Shown: piece after piece, positions 21,685 to 30,430 of the stretch
Numbering within the stretch: the first letter of the stretch is position 1
Layout: the number at the start of each line of letters is the position of its first letter
Source: a virus
Virus record (IMG/VR): IMGVR_UViG_3300021479_000015
Span: 1-64,000 of that record
DNA: 64,000 nucleotides
Strand: one strand, 5' to 3'
Translations under genes and position numbers: made by a program
The notes under the pieces: model-generated
The model's input: the letters and a program-made list of their open reading frames with translations, nothing else
What the model was told of the DNA's origin: nothing
The model's database searches: none

Positions 21685-22497
21685 ATGATCAAATTTGACA
21701 TATTGAACCGTTGGACTGCGAAAGTTCAATTCACTGCTGAGATTGATTGCTCGGAAGACACTAAGCCTTCAATCAGACTTGGTTTGGCCGTAAAACGGGC
21801 GATCAACACAGACGCCGACCTCGCGGGCGCCTACCTCGCGGGCGCCGACCTCTCGGGCGCCAACCTCTCGGGCGCCGACCTCGCGGGCGCCAACCTCGCG
21901 CTCGCCAACCTCGCGGACGCTGACCTCGCGCGCGCCAACCTCGCGGGCGCCAACCTCGCGGGCGCCAACCTCGCGCGCGCCAACCTCGCGGGCGCCGACC
22001 TCGCGGGCGCCGACCTCGCGGGCGCCGACCTCGCGGGCGCCACCCTCACGAGCGCCAACCTCACGAGCGCCAACCTCGCGGGCGCCGACCTCGCGGGCGC
22101 CGACCTCGCGGGCGCCGACCTCGCGGGCGCCGACCTCGCGCGCGCCAACCTCGCGGGCACTGTCAAAATCGAAGAAAAAGATATCCCGGTTATCCCCAAT
22201 ATCGACGACACGATCTTGGCCGCGATCGAGGCTGGCGGTGAACTGGACATGTCGAGCTGGCATGGCTCCGGCGGCTGGTGTGGCACAACGCACTGCCGTG
22301 CCGGTTGGGCGATTCATCTCGCGGGTGAGTCCGGCAAGGCGCTTGAGGACAAAGTGGGGCCTTACATTGCTGGCGCGATGATCTATCGCGCTTCGCGTCC
22401 CGATCAACCTGCACCGTGGTTCTTCGCACCACAAGAAAAAGCGATGGCCGACATTCGTAAATGTGCTGCCGAGCAAAACCCTGCTCGAAATCAATGA
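21685..22497 (+). CDS. Pentapeptide-repeat protein
   Basis: 270 residues from ATG 21685, with AAAGGGGAG just before. Twenty-three back-to-back pentapeptides of the A(D/N)LAG type run from 21814 to 22158, forming a right-handed quadrilateral helix like MfpA and Qnr. The unit is 15 bases (GACCTCGCGGGCGCC) and repeats almost without change, so it can expand or contract by slippage. The C-terminal ~100 residues form a second domain ([20 protein letters not shown] then [10 protein letters not shown]) seen with pentapeptide repeats in other phages. The role is unknown; DNA mimicry is possible. Confidence 0.85.
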   Translation: MIKFDILNRWTAKVQFTAEIDCSEDTKPSIRLGLAVKRAINTDADLAGAYLAGADLSGANLSGADLAGANLALANLADADLARANLAGANLAGANLARANLAGADLAGADLAGADLAGATLTSANLTSANLAGADLAGADLAGADLAGADLARANLAGTVKIEEKDIPVIPNIDDTILAAIEAGGELDMSSWHGSGGWCGTTHCRAGWAIHLAGESGKALEDKVGPYIAGAMIYRASRPDQPAPWFFAPQEKAMADIRKCAAEQNPARNQ

Positions 22498-22751
22498 CCG
22501 AGAACGAAAAGGCAAAAGCGTGGCGGGAGGCGCACAGCCTCTCGGTTGCCGAGTTGGGGGCGATGATCGGCTACTCGTCTGCCTCCATCTGGTTTTTCGA
22601 AGCTGGCAAGACCCCGCCGCGCACCTACAAGGGCAGGCGCACACCGGAAAGAAAAGGGCGAGCCATCCACCCGAAGGTGTGGCTGCGCTACAAGGCCGCG
22701 TGCGCGGGGATAGATGCGTATCTTGTAGATAAGAGGAGGTTCGATTGGTGA
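22494..22751 (+). CDS. Small HTH (Xre-like) protein
   Basis: 85 residues from ATG 22494, coupled by ATGA to the pentapeptide gene. Residues 10-35, [20 protein letters not shown], then [11 protein letters not shown], are a helix-turn-helix of the Xre/Cro type. The tail is basic. Probable DNA-binding regulator. Confidence 0.7.
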   Translation: MTENEKAKAWREAHSLSVAELGAMIGYSSASIWFFEAGKTPPRTYKGRRTPERKGRAIHPKVWLRYKAACAGIDAYLVDKRRFDW

Positions 22752-22918
22752 TTTTCAAAAAGGTTTATTTCGGAGTGCAAGTTCATGTTCTTATTTGGAC
22801 CACTCGTTACGGTTTACATTTTCAACCATTTTGGTGGGAGGTATCAGCAAACATCAGGCCGCAGTATTCAATAATTATGTCGGGGCCTTTTATGGTCACC
22901 GTGGAAAAAGAGGCGTAA
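22748..22918 (+). CDS. Small protein, unknown
   Basis: 56 residues from GTG 22748, whose start overlaps the previous stop. Aromatic and beta-rich (FGVQVHVLIWTTRYGLHFQP). An AGGAGGTTCGATTG sequence occurs before it and again at its 3' end. Confidence 0.5.
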   Translation: MIFKKVYFGVQVHVLIWTTRYGLHFQPFWWEVSANIRPQYSIIMSGPFMVTVEKEA

Positions 22919-22959
22919 ACAAAGGAGGTTCGATTGCGAAGCTTTGGTGAGATACTGAA

Positions 22960-23103
22960 ATGATAACGCGCGCATGGCTCTTTCTCTGCGTCATTGCCGG
23001 TCAAGGGCTGGGCTTCCTCACGCTCACGCCGCCCGAGGAGGCGTTTGAGAACTTGCAGAAATGGTGGATCTTCGCAAAAGGGTTTTTGCCGTGGGCACAA
23101 TGA
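22960..23103 (+). CDS. Small membrane or exported protein
   Basis: 47 residues, MITRAWLFLCVIAGQGLGFL, then PPEEAFENLQKWWIFAKGFL. One N-terminal hydrophobic segment. The end overlaps the next start as ATGA. Confidence 0.5.
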   Translation: MITRAWLFLCVIAGQGLGFLTLTPPEEAFENLQKWWIFAKGFLPWAQ

Positions 23104-23270
23104 CCGAGGAGCAGCTCAAAACAGAATTAGATAAGCATCTGTCACATTTTACCGAGCAGATGTTTTTACTGGCTTGTGCAGGATTATCGATTGGAATAGA
23201 CGAAGAAAACTTCAAGGAGTTAGCAAAAAAGTCGATAGCCCGCGCGATTGAGTGGAGTAATATCGAATGA
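23100..23270 (+). CDS. Small acidic helical protein
   Basis: 56 residues (MTEEQLKTELDKHLSHFTEQ then EENFKELAKKSIARAIEWSN), mostly helical and acidic. Coupled by ATGA to the genes on both sides. Unknown function. Confidence 0.55.
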   Translation: MTEEQLKTELDKHLSHFTEQMFLLACAGLSIGIDEENFKELAKKSIARAIEWSNIE

Positions 23271-23368
23271 CGCACTTCCTCCTCGCGCACGCCCTCGCCA
23301 TGGGCTTCTGGGTGCCCGTCGCGTGGGGGTTGGTGAAGCTCAAGAGGAAGATCGATGGCTCACCCTAG
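23267..23368 (+). CDS. Tiny membrane protein (33 residues)
   Basis: MTHFLLAHALAMGFWVPVAW followed by a short basic end (KLKRKIDGSP). A single hydrophobic helix. Coupled by overlaps to both neighbours. Confidence 0.5.
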   Translation: MTHFLLAHALAMGFWVPVAWGLVKLKRKIDGSP

Positions 23369-23678
23369 GTGCTGCTGCTGCGGGCAACTGCTGCCGGTGA
23401 AGTCCCGCGTCGCGGGATTTCTCAAGCCTTCGGTTCTGTACACCATCTACGACTTTGTATCCAGGCATCCCGAAGGTGTAACTCGCAAGCAGATATTCGA
23501 GCATGTGTACGGCCATCGCCCGAGTGGCGGCCCGAGCGTGGGGCTCAACATCGTCAACGTTCATATGTGCCGCATGAACGAGTTGCTGGCGGCGAGGGAT
23601 ATGATGATAAAAAGGGCGGGCGCCGTTTATAACCTTCGCCGCCAAAGCACCGGCAACATATGGCTGCCACGCGCATGA
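23355..23678 (+). CDS. Orphan OmpR/PhoB-type winged helix with N-terminal Cys cluster
   Basis: 107 residues. An N-terminal CCCCGQ cluster and a helical segment precede a winged-helix of the transcriptional-regulator C-terminal type: VLYTIYDFVSRHPEGVTRKQ, IFEHVYGHRPSGGPS, VNVHMCRMNELLA, then GAVYNLRR. There is no receiver domain. A GC palindrome (23403-23417) encodes SRVAGFLKP between the two parts. It probably binds DNA. Confidence 0.65.
   Translation: MAHPRCCCCGQLLPVKSRVAGFLKPSVLYTIYDFVSRHPEGVTRKQIFEHVYGHRPSGGPSVGLNIVNVHMCRMNELLAARDMMIKRAGAVYNLRRQSTGNIWLPRA
23403..23417. repeat. GC palindrome inside wHTH gene
   Basis: TCCCGCG-T-CGCGGGA; read in frame as SRVAG. Weaker member of the palindrome family. 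Confidence 0.45.
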
Positions 23679-25495
23679 TTCCGATTATAATCGACATAGA
23701 ATCTTTTTACTCCGACGAATTTACTTTATCAAAGCTTAGTACAGAGCACTATGTACGCGACAAGCGCTTCGAGGCGCATGGCGCCGCCATTAAGTGGTCG
23801 CCCAATCACAATGCGAAGTGGTACGACGAGAAGGAGTTGCGGCATGTCCTGGCTGAACATGATTTTAGCGATTCTTTTGTCATTTGCCATCACCATCAAT
23901 TTGATGGCCTCATCTTATCTCATCGCTATGGCGTATTCCCAAAAAAACGGGGCTGCACTCTTTCGATGGCTAGGCTTATGCTCGGCAACCATATTGGCGT
24001 GTCTCTCGATAGCGTGCGCACTCACTTTGGCATGCCGCTGAAGAAGACGCCCTACAATCTCTTTAAGGGCAAGCACTGGCACGAGCTTGACTCCGCTGCG
24101 CGGGGCTTGGTGGCGGAAGGGTGCTGCGATGAGGTGGAGTCGATATGGACGGTCTTTTGCGCTCTGATGGCGCACTGCTTTCCAGTAGAGGAGCTGGAAG
24201 TCATCGACATCACGATGCGGATGTTCTGCGAGCCTCTACTTCGGGCAAACGTAGACCTGCTGGCGCGCATCTGGGAGCGCGAGGCAGCCCAGAAGGCCGA
24301 TCGCATCAAGATGCTCGATATCGACCCCGCGGAATTGCAATCGACCGACAAGTTCAAGGCGCTGCTGGAAGCCGAGGGTGTGGAGATTCAGTATAAGGAT
24401 GGCACCAACGGGCCGATCCCGCAGTTCGCCAAGAACGACCCGTTCATGCAGGAGCTTTTGGAAGATGAGGATGATCGCATACGAGGACTGGCTGAAGCGC
24501 GCATCGGGGCGAAGTCCACTCTGCTACAGACCCGAGCGGAGACTCTGGGCTGGATGGCGAGTAGGGGACCTTTGTGCGTTTACCTCAAAATGTACGCAGC
24601 TCACACCACCCGCTGGGGAGGAGGTGACAAGTCTAACTTTCAGAATTTTAAGAAGTCGGATCCTGACTTCCCCGTAGATGACGAGCCGCTCAAGATCGTT
24701 GACGCCATCCTGCCGCCGGAAGGCTATTATTTGGCGAAGCCTGATATGTCGCAAATCGAGTGCCGCCTGGTCAACTTCCTGGCAGGGCAGCAGGACAAGA
24801 TCGAGGACTTCCGGCAAGGCCGCAATCCTTATGTTGGCGTAGCTTCGCAATTTTACGGCTATCCCGTGAACAAGAAAGATCATCCAATTGAGTACTTAGC
24901 CGGCAAGGTGATCGAGCTTCAATGCGGCTTTGGCTCGGGGGCTGAGAAGATACGCGCAACGTTGCGCACGAAGGCCAAGATTTTCATTACGGCAGAAGAA
25001 GGCGTGAAGGCGCGCGACGCTTATCGCGACACCCATCCCGCCGTTTGCGATTATTGGAAGGCCGGCAACGGCATGCTGAAGGTGTTGGCGTATGGCTCTA
25101 CGACGAATTGGGGACCGATGCTGCTCAAGGATTATCGCATCTGGCTTCCCAATGGCGCACCGCTTATCTACGATACGCTGGAGTGGTACGTCGATCCCGA
25201 GACGGGCGAAAAGTATTGGCGCATGCGTTCGCGCAAGGGGTGGGTCAAGACCTACGGCGCGAAGCTGGTGGAGAACGTGGTGCAGGCCTTGGCGCGCGTC
25301 ATCATCTCGCAAGCCATGATTCGCATCGCGCGGATGGGCTACCGGATTGTCTCAACCGAGCACGACTCACTGTGGATCCTCATCCCCAAGGATGGCCGCG
25401 AGCAGGAACACCTGGAGCGCTGCAAGACCGAGATGGTACGCCCATTACCTTGGTTGCCGGGGTTGCCGTTGGCGTGTGAAGGGGAATTACGGTGA
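23660..25495 (+). CDS. Family A DNA polymerase with 3'-5' exonuclease
   Basis: 611 residues. The N-terminal exonuclease region starts IPIIIDIESFYSDEF (DxE). Polymerase motif A is LAKPDMSQIECRLVNF, motif B (finger helix) is KVIELQCGFGSGAEKI and motif C is VSTEHDSLWI, where the usual His-Asp-Glu is His-Asp-Ser. The gene replicates phage DNA with the primase-helicase. It overlaps the wHTH gene by 19 bases and ends with TGA overlapping the next GTG. Confidence 0.9.
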   Translation: MAATRMIPIIIDIESFYSDEFTLSKLSTEHYVRDKRFEAHGAAIKWSPNHNAKWYDEKELRHVLAEHDFSDSFVICHHHQFDGLILSHRYGVFPKKRGCTLSMARLMLGNHIGVSLDSVRTHFGMPLKKTPYNLFKGKHWHELDSAARGLVAEGCCDEVESIWTVFCALMAHCFPVEELEVIDITMRMFCEPLLRANVDLLARIWEREAAQKADRIKMLDIDPAELQSTDKFKALLEAEGVEIQYKDGTNGPIPQFAKNDPFMQELLEDEDDRIRGLAEARIGAKSTLLQTRAETLGWMASRGPLCVYLKMYAAHTTRWGGGDKSNFQNFKKSDPDFPVDDEPLKIVDAILPPEGYYLAKPDMSQIECRLVNFLAGQQDKIEDFRQGRNPYVGVASQFYGYPVNKKDHPIEYLAGKVIELQCGFGSGAEKIRATLRTKAKIFITAEEGVKARDAYRDTHPAVCDYWKAGNGMLKVLAYGSTTNWGPMLLKDYRIWLPNGAPLIYDTLEWYVDPETGEKYWRMRSRKGWVKTYGAKLVENVVQALARVIISQAMIRIARMGYRIVSTEHDSLWILIPKDGREQEHLERCKTEMVRPLPWLPGLPLACEGELR

Positions 25496-25824
25496 GAATA
25501 TCGACCCACTATATTACATTTTATTACGCCGACGGTCGCGTGGAAGAATTTGACCTCACCGACTCCAAAATTCCACTACCCGCCTTTAGAGCGCTTGTGC
25601 GACAAGAATCTATTTTTCGTTTCGTCGCTCACGAAAATGTGCAAGATCATCTCGACTGCGGCTGGCACATTGCAAATGTTGACCTTGCTCACCATGGTGA
25701 ATATAGCGTACTTCTTGAGTGGCTGTGCTCTTGCCCCATAACTCAACCGAGGACATCTCATGAACGACACTCCCACATTTTCGCCGTTCGCGACGACGCA
25801 ACCAGCTCCGATGTTCGATGGTGA
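25492..25824 (+). CDS. Phage protein, unknown
   Basis: 110 residues from GTG 25492. Beta-rich first half (THYITFYYADGRVEEFDL, then FRFVAHENVQDHLDC). It overlaps the next gene by 65 bases, so its true 3' end may be less important. No family recognised. Confidence 0.5.
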   Translation: MRISTHYITFYYADGRVEEFDLTDSKIPLPAFRALVRQESIFRFVAHENVQDHLDCGWHIANVDLAHHGEYSVLLEWLCSCPITQPRTSHERHSHIFAVRDDATSSDVRW

Positions 25825-26131
25825 AACCGCACCCAAGAGGGGGCGTCGTAAGGGTACGAAGCCGGGGCGCAAGCCGAGGCACGATATCGCAGAGCAGGTG
25901 AGAGTACTAGGCGCCGACAGCCTGCTTCCACCCGGGCACACAAAAGTGCCTACCAAGCGCAAGACGCGCGTTGCCCGTCCCGTCAAGTTTGAGCTTGACA
26001 TGCTGATGGCTTTTCAAGGGCTAAAGGCCGACGACTTCAAGCTTACCATGCAGTTGGTGCAAGCGCTGCAAGGTGTCAACAAGAAGTCTCGCGCCAAGAT
26101 CGTGGCGGCACTTGCGAAGGTGTTTGCGTGA
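25760..26131 (+). CDS. Basic disordered protein
   Basis: 123 residues. The N-terminal half is Pro, Thr and Lys/Arg rich (PKRGRRKGTKPGRKPRHDIA) and the C-terminal half helical (LTMQLVQALQGVNKKSRAKI). It may bind nucleic acid or a partner. It ends with GTG overlap (TGA/GTG) into the nuclease gene. Confidence 0.6.
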   Translation: MNDTPTFSPFATTQPAPMFDGETAPKRGRRKGTKPGRKPRHDIAEQVRVLGADSLLPPGHTKVPTKRKTRVARPVKFELDMLMAFQGLKADDFKLTMQLVQALQGVNKKSRAKIVAALAKVFA

Positions 26132-26826
26132 ATTACGATCCCGGTCCCATCCCGGCAGCGCTCGACCGGCGCAAAGCGAAGCCGCTCGTCTTCAGCTACA
26201 CGCTCCTCAACACTTACGCCAACACCTGCCCCCACCAAGCGTACCGCCGCTACGTCAAGAAGGACGTGAAATTCACCGGCAGCGACGCGAGTCGCTGGGG
26301 CGACAAGGTGCACGAGGCGATGGAGTATCGTCTTGGCGGCAAGCTGCTGCCGCCCGAGATGCAGCAATGGGAGCCTATCGTGGCAGCGTTCGACGGCCGC
26401 GGCGCCAAGGCAGAGCAGAAATTAGGCATCACGCGCGAGGGCAAGCCGTGCGGCTTCTTCGATGACGGGGTGTGGTTTCGAGGCAAGATTGACGTGACGC
26501 TCATGGAAGGAAACACCGCCGTCATCGCGGACTACAAGACGGGATCTTCCAACTACGAGTCCTCGTTCGAGCTGGAAACCAACGCGCTCTTGCTCAACTG
26601 CCTGCACCCGCACCTGACACGCATAGCCGGATTCTACATCTGGCTCAAAGAAGGACGCATCGGGCAGAAGTACGACCTGTCCGACACCGCCGCTGCGTGG
26701 CAGAAAGTAAGTAAGCTTGTAGCGCAATTCGAAGCGGATAATGCGTGGGAAAAGCGTAAGAGCGCCCTCTGTGGCTGGTGCGACGTTGAAGATTGCGAGC
26801 ATCGTTTCTTGGCGAGGGGAAAATGA
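26128..26826 (+). CDS. PD-(D/E)XK nuclease, Cas4/RecB-like
   Basis: 232 residues from GTG 26128. The fold shows RWGDKVHEAMEYRL (motif II region), the catalytic acid in FRGKIDVTLM and the ADYKTGS motif (Asp-Tyr-Lys). A C-terminal Cys pair set, CGWCDVEDCEHRF, resembles the iron-sulfur cluster of Cas4 nucleases. It probably trims DNA in replication or recombination. Sits between the basic protein and the VRR-NUC gene. Confidence 0.8.
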   Translation: MNYDPGPIPAALDRRKAKPLVFSYTLLNTYANTCPHQAYRRYVKKDVKFTGSDASRWGDKVHEAMEYRLGGKLLPPEMQQWEPIVAAFDGRGAKAEQKLGITREGKPCGFFDDGVWFRGKIDVTLMEGNTAVIADYKTGSSNYESSFELETNALLLNCLHPHLTRIAGFYIWLKEGRIGQKYDLSDTAAAWQKVSKLVAQFEADNAWEKRKSALCGWCDVEDCEHRFLARGK

Positions 26827-26921
26827 CAAAAACCGATCAGGTCATACTGAGGGTTATTGTGGCAATAGAGCTTGGAAGATTGTTCGGACAAGCTCTTAGT
26901 CTATTTATAGGCTGGCTATGA
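26823..26921 (+). CDS. Tiny hydrophobic protein (32 residues)
   Basis: MTKTDQVILRVIVAIELGRL then LFGQALSLFIGWL. Mostly hydrophobic. Coupled by ATGA to both neighbours. Confidence 0.5.
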   Translation: MTKTDQVILRVIVAIELGRLFGQALSLFIGWL

Positions 26922-27220
26922 CTACCGACGAAGGTAGGCTCAAGAAGCGCTGCCGCGCCTATCTCAAAAATCTTGGCGCCTACCGTTTCGCACCTGTGCA
27001 ACAGGGCTACGGGATGCAGTCGCTGGACGACCTTTGCTGCATCAAGGGCAGGTTCGTAGGCATCGAATACAAGGCGCCTGGCAAGTACCCGACACCTCGC
27101 CAGCAGGCGACCATGTGCGCCATGAAGGAAGCGGGAGGAGTGGCGTTCTGGTGCGATTCGTTTGACGGCTTTCTGCTTGCTCTGTCCGCATGGGGCCTCG
27201 CGCCTCACAGTTCAAAATGA
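26918..27220 (+). CDS. VRR-NUC domain nuclease
   Basis: 100 residues. Features are a helical start (KKRCRAYLKNLGAYRF), the substrate region GYGMQSLDDLCCIKGRF and the PD-(D/E)XK-type acid-lysine strand FVGIEYKAPGKYPTPRQQAT. VRR-NUC proteins are Holliday-junction or flap nucleases and in phages often pair with an SNF2 helicase, as here. Starts by ATGA overlap. Confidence 0.85.
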   Translation: MTTDEGRLKKRCRAYLKNLGAYRFAPVQQGYGMQSLDDLCCIKGRFVGIEYKAPGKYPTPRQQATMCAMKEAGGVAFWCDSFDGFLLALSAWGLAPHSSK

Positions 27221-28806
27221 TCTTCGACCAAACCCATAACATTCTCATCTACCCCGCGTTACCACGCGGGGCAAGCCAGCAGATTTTGCAGCACATCCCG
27301 GAGGCACGTGAGTTCAACAGCTCGTCGGTGGGCGTACCGCGCACCTTGCGCAACAGCCAGGTCTTACGCTGGTTGGGGCATCCCGTTCTTCCCGTCATGG
27401 ACGGCTACGACTGGCCTCACGCTCCCGGCATCAAGCCTTATGAATCACAAAAAACTACCGCTAATTTCATGGTGCTTCACCCTAGATGCTTCAATTTATC
27501 GGACATGGGGACTGGCAAAACGCTGGCGACGTTGTGGGCCGCCGATTGGTTGATGACCCGCGAGCGCGGGTTGAAGGCGCTCATCGTTTGTCCTCTTTCC
27601 ATCATGCAGCGAGTGTGGGCCGATGCGGTCTTCAAGAACTTCCTTAATCGCCGCACGTTTGCCATCCTCCACGGTAGCGCAGATAAACGATCTAAAGCAT
27701 TGGGAGAAGATGTTGACTTTTACATTGTCAACTTCGACGGTGTTGGAGTGGGAGCCCACACCCATAAGCGCTTCGATGTGGATGGATTTAGTAAGGAACT
27801 CGCCGAACGCAAAGACATTAAACTTGTTATTGCTGACGAGGCAAGCGCTTATAAGGATGCGCAAACCAAGCGTCACCGCCTCGCGCGCCAGATCATCGGC
27901 AAGCGCGACTACCTTTGGCTGTTGACGGGCACGCCTACCCCGAACGCTCCTACAGACGCCTACGGCTTGGCCAAGCTGGTGAACAACGCATTCGGCAAAT
28001 CTTTCCAGACGTTCCAGCAGGAAACGATGATGAAGGTTTCTCAATTCGTCTGGAAACCGCAGCGCGATGGCTACGAGAAAGCGCGCAAACTGCTCACCCC
28101 TTCTATTCGTTATGACATTCGCGAGGTGTGGGACGCGCCTGAGATGACCGTGCAGCAGCGGCAGGTGGAATTGACTGCCGAGCAGAAACACCACATGGCC
28201 GCGCTCAAGCGCGACCTGCAGGTGGTGGTCAAGTCCGGCCAGCCCATCACGGCCGTCAACGAGGCGGCGGTGCGCACTAAGTTCATCCAGATCAGCTTGG
28301 GCGCCATATACGATGCGCAACACGCCTCGCACACCATCGACGCCAAGCCTAGGATGGACGAGTTGAAGGCGGTCATCCGGGAAGCACCGGGAAAAATATT
28401 GTGCTTCGTGGGCTTGACGAACGTGGTGAACCTCGTTAACAGGGAGTTGCGCAAGGCATTTTCATGCGAGGTGGTGAACGGTGATGTCAGCCAGAAGGAT
28501 CGAAGCGCTACATTTCAACGATTCCAAGAATCCGTGGATCCGCGTATCATTATTGCCGACCCAGGAACAATGGCTCACGGACTGGATTTGTTCGCTGCTC
28601 AAACCGTCATCTGGTACGGACCAACCGATAAATGTGAACTTTACATGCAGGCTAACAAGAGAGCGCACCGCCCCGGACAAAAGTACCCCGTGACGGTGGT
28701 GCAGATCGTGGCAACGAAGCTGGAGCAGGAAATCTTCAGGCGACTTGAGAACAACATCTCGTTGCAGGGTGCCCTACTTGATGCGGTGACAAGGGGAGAG
28801 CTATGA
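27217..28806 (+). CDS. SNF2-family DNA helicase
   Basis: 529 residues from ATG 27217, overlapping the nuclease stop. Motif I is LSDMGTGKTLATLW, motif II VIADEASAYKDAQT (Asp-Glu-Ala-Ser), motif III LTGTPTPNAPTDAYG and motif VI ANKRAHRPGQKYPV. It remodels or unwinds DNA in partnership with the VRR-NUC enzyme. Two GC palindromes lie in its gene (27251-27277 and 27556-27571); the first inserts YPALPRGASQ near the N-terminus. Confidence 0.9.
   Translation: MIFDQTHNILIYPALPRGASQQILQHIPEAREFNSSSVGVPRTLRNSQVLRWLGHPVLPVMDGYDWPHAPGIKPYESQKTTANFMVLHPRCFNLSDMGTGKTLATLWAADWLMTRERGLKALIVCPLSIMQRVWADAVFKNFLNRRTFAILHGSADKRSKALGEDVDFYIVNFDGVGVGAHTHKRFDVDGFSKELAERKDIKLVIADEASAYKDAQTKRHRLARQIIGKRDYLWLLTGTPTPNAPTDAYGLAKLVNNAFGKSFQTFQQETMMKVSQFVWKPQRDGYEKARKLLTPSIRYDIREVWDAPEMTVQQRQVELTAEQKHHMAALKRDLQVVVKSGQPITAVNEAAVRTKFIQISLGAIYDAQHASHTIDAKPRMDELKAVIREAPGKILCFVGLTNVVNLVNRELRKAFSCEVVNGDVSQKDRSATFQRFQESVDPRIIIADPGTMAHGLDLFAAQTVIWYGPTDKCELYMQANKRAHRPGQKYPVTVVQIVATKLEQEIFRRLENNISLQGALLDAVTRGEL
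27251..27277. repeat. GC palindrome near 5' end of SNF2 gene
   Basis: ACCCCGCG-TTACCA-CGCGGGG then CAAGCC; translated in another frame from most copies (PALPRGAS), which shows that the element is not tied to one peptide. Confidence 0.6.
27556..27571. repeat. GC palindrome, second copy in SNF2 gene
   Basis: ACCCGCG-AG-CGCGGGT, translated TRERGLKA. Confidence 0.4.
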
Positions 28807-28967
28807 AGTACTTGTTGATAGTCTGGGTTTTTAATTACGCATCGGTAACGAAACTGTTACCGCTATCGTATTCCGACTTGGAAAGTTGTCAGACAGCACT
28901 GCACGCTTTTGTTGTTGGCGCTGGCAGCCACGGAGTTTGTATCCCGTATGAGGGTCCTGTCAGATGA
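28803..28967 (+). CDS. Small exported-like protein
   Basis: 54 residues with a hydrophobic N-terminus (MKYLLIVWVFNYASVT) and two Cys (SCQTALHAF and GVCIPYEG). Coupled by ATGA to both neighbours. Possibly a short secreted or membrane-tethered protein. Confidence 0.5.
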   Translation: MKYLLIVWVFNYASVTKLLPLSYSDLESCQTALHAFVVGAGSHGVCIPYEGPVR

Positions 28968-29374
28968 ACGACCTTCCTTCCGACCCCGCCGCCCTCATCG
29001 CCGCCCGCGTGCAGCTCGACACGTGGCTCAAGAGCGAGGGCAAGCGGCTGCAGGACTACTTTGCCCCTTACAGGGCGCGACTCCAGCAGATGGACGAGAA
29101 ACTTCTCTCCCTTTCGCTCGACCAGAAGTGGGAGAACTTCAAGACCAAGCACGGCACCGCTTACCGGCAGACGACGCTCACGCCCAAGATCGAGGACCGA
29201 GACAGGTTCCTTGATTTCTGCCTTGAGAATTGGGATGCGGTGGGCAATGCTCTCTTGCAGCTGCGCGCTCCTGCGATCGAGCCCTTTAGAGAGTTCATGG
29301 ACGCCAACAGCAAGCAGTTCCCGCCCGGCACCACTGCGAATTTTGACACCCACATCAACATAAGGAAGTCCTAA
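28964..29374 (+). CDS. Phage protein, probable replication accessory
   Basis: 136 residues, strongly helical and charged (RVQLDTWLKSEGKRLQDYFA, KTKHGTAYRQTT, then ENWDAVGNALLQLRAPAIEP). The overall pattern is that of a phage helper protein often next to a single-stranded-DNA-binding protein. Overlap with the next start is ATG/TAA. Function uncertain. Confidence 0.55.
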   Translation: MNDLPSDPAALIAARVQLDTWLKSEGKRLQDYFAPYRARLQQMDEKLLSLSLDQKWENFKTKHGTAYRQTTLTPKIEDRDRFLDFCLENWDAVGNALLQLRAPAIEPFREFMDANSKQFPPGTTANFDTHINIRKS

Positions 29375-30420
29375 TGAACGTCCCCGCACTTCCCGCCTAC
29401 CTGCAAAATCGTAAATCCCAGCGCGTCGCCGAAGGCGCTGCCGAAGGCATCGGCGGCGCATTGCCGCCGCACATCTCCATCCGCGGCAACGAGTTCACCC
29501 TCGTGGACGCTGCCGGCAACAAGGCGGAGGTGCCTGACAAGTACCTTGATGTCTGCTTCGTGGACCGCTCCGAGGTAGTGTGCAAGCTCTACTATGAGAA
29601 TGAGTACGAGCCGGGGGCGAATGACCCGCCCACCTGCTGGTCGGCCAACGGCGTGGCGCCATCGGTCGAAGCGTCGCAACCGCAATCGGCCACCTGCGCC
29701 ACCTGCCAGTGGAACGTGCGCGGTTCGGACGTGTCCAAGCTCTCGGGCAAGGCGATCAAGGCGTGCCGCGACGAGAAGTGGACGGCCGTGATCGCGGTCA
29801 AGTACCCCGCGATGATCTTCCAGTTCCGGGTGACGCCCGGCAGCTTCAAGGCATGGAAGGGCTATACCGACAAGTTCAAGGGGCAGCAGACCGACCTGTC
29901 GGACGTGGTGACACGCATTGCCTTCGAGAAGCAGAAGAACGGCGTCCTCACGTTCGAGGCGGTATCGTACATCGACCAGCCCTTGTACGAAGCGCGCGAG
30001 CGCGCGGCAGTCGAGAAGAAGACCGACATCCTGGTAGGAAGAAATGACCGGCCAATCCAGGCTGTGATAGCGGCACGCTCCGCACAAGAACCAAATTGCC
30101 AAACGCCTACTCACGATTCAATCGGTGGAATTGGGGGGCCACTTCCTGATCAAGCTCCAACGGGGCGCCGCAAGCGTCGCACCAAGGCGGAGATCGAAGC
30201 TGATCAGGCGAAAATGACCCCGGCAACCGGATTTCCGACTAACGTTCAGCCGGCAGGTTCTTTTGGGGGGCAGACTGCCGGTCCCGCGCCATTCCGCCCT
30301 GTTGACCCCCCCGCTAACGCGGGGCAAGCCGCACCCTTCGGAATCGCGACCACTGCGGTCGCCCCAGATCCCGCCATGAAGGGCATGCTTGACGGCATCT
30401 TCGGCAAGTCTACGGTGTAA
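29374..30420 (+). CDS. Putative ssDNA-binding or replication protein
   Basis: 348 residues. A beta-rich part (residues ~30-90, KYLDVCFVDRSEVVCKLYYE) with a CATCQWNVRG zinc-like motif and CRDEKW leads to an OB-like segment (PAMIFQFRVTPGSFKAWKGY), followed by a long flexible basic and Pro/Gly-rich tail. A palindrome element adds PPANAGQAAP near the tail. The single-stranded-DNA-binding idea is an inference from layout and neighbours. Gene order places it with polymerase, nuclease and helicase. Confidence 0.5.
   Translation: MNVPALPAYLQNRKSQRVAEGAAEGIGGALPPHISIRGNEFTLVDAAGNKAEVPDKYLDVCFVDRSEVVCKLYYENEYEPGANDPPTCWSANGVAPSVEASQPQSATCATCQWNVRGSDVSKLSGKAIKACRDEKWTAVIAVKYPAMIFQFRVTPGSFKAWKGYTDKFKGQQTDLSDVVTRIAFEKQKNGVLTFEAVSYIDQPLYEARERAAVEKKTDILVGRNDRPIQAVIAARSAQEPNCQTPTHDSIGGIGGPLPDQAPTGRRKRRTKAEIEADQAKMTPATGFPTNVQPAGSFGGQTAGPAPFRPVDPPANAGQAAPFGIATTAVAPDPAMKGMLDGIFGKSTV
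30309..30330. repeat. GC palindrome in 29374 gene
   Basis: CCCCGC-TAAC-GCGGGG followed by CAAGCC, in frame as PPANAGQAAP. One of the clearest copies, close to those at 13744 and 42655. Confidence 0.65.
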
Positions 30421-30430
30421 GGAGAGAACC

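Noticed and set aside
21769-22758. 329-residue ORF on the minus strand across the pentapeptide repeat
   Set aside because: The 15-bp repeat keeps several frames open; the reverse-strand peptide (REVGA repeats) has no family or ribosome-binding site.
27496-28332. 278-residue minus-strand ORF in the SNF2 gene
   Set aside because: Antisense of a gene with all helicase motifs; no ribosome-binding site.
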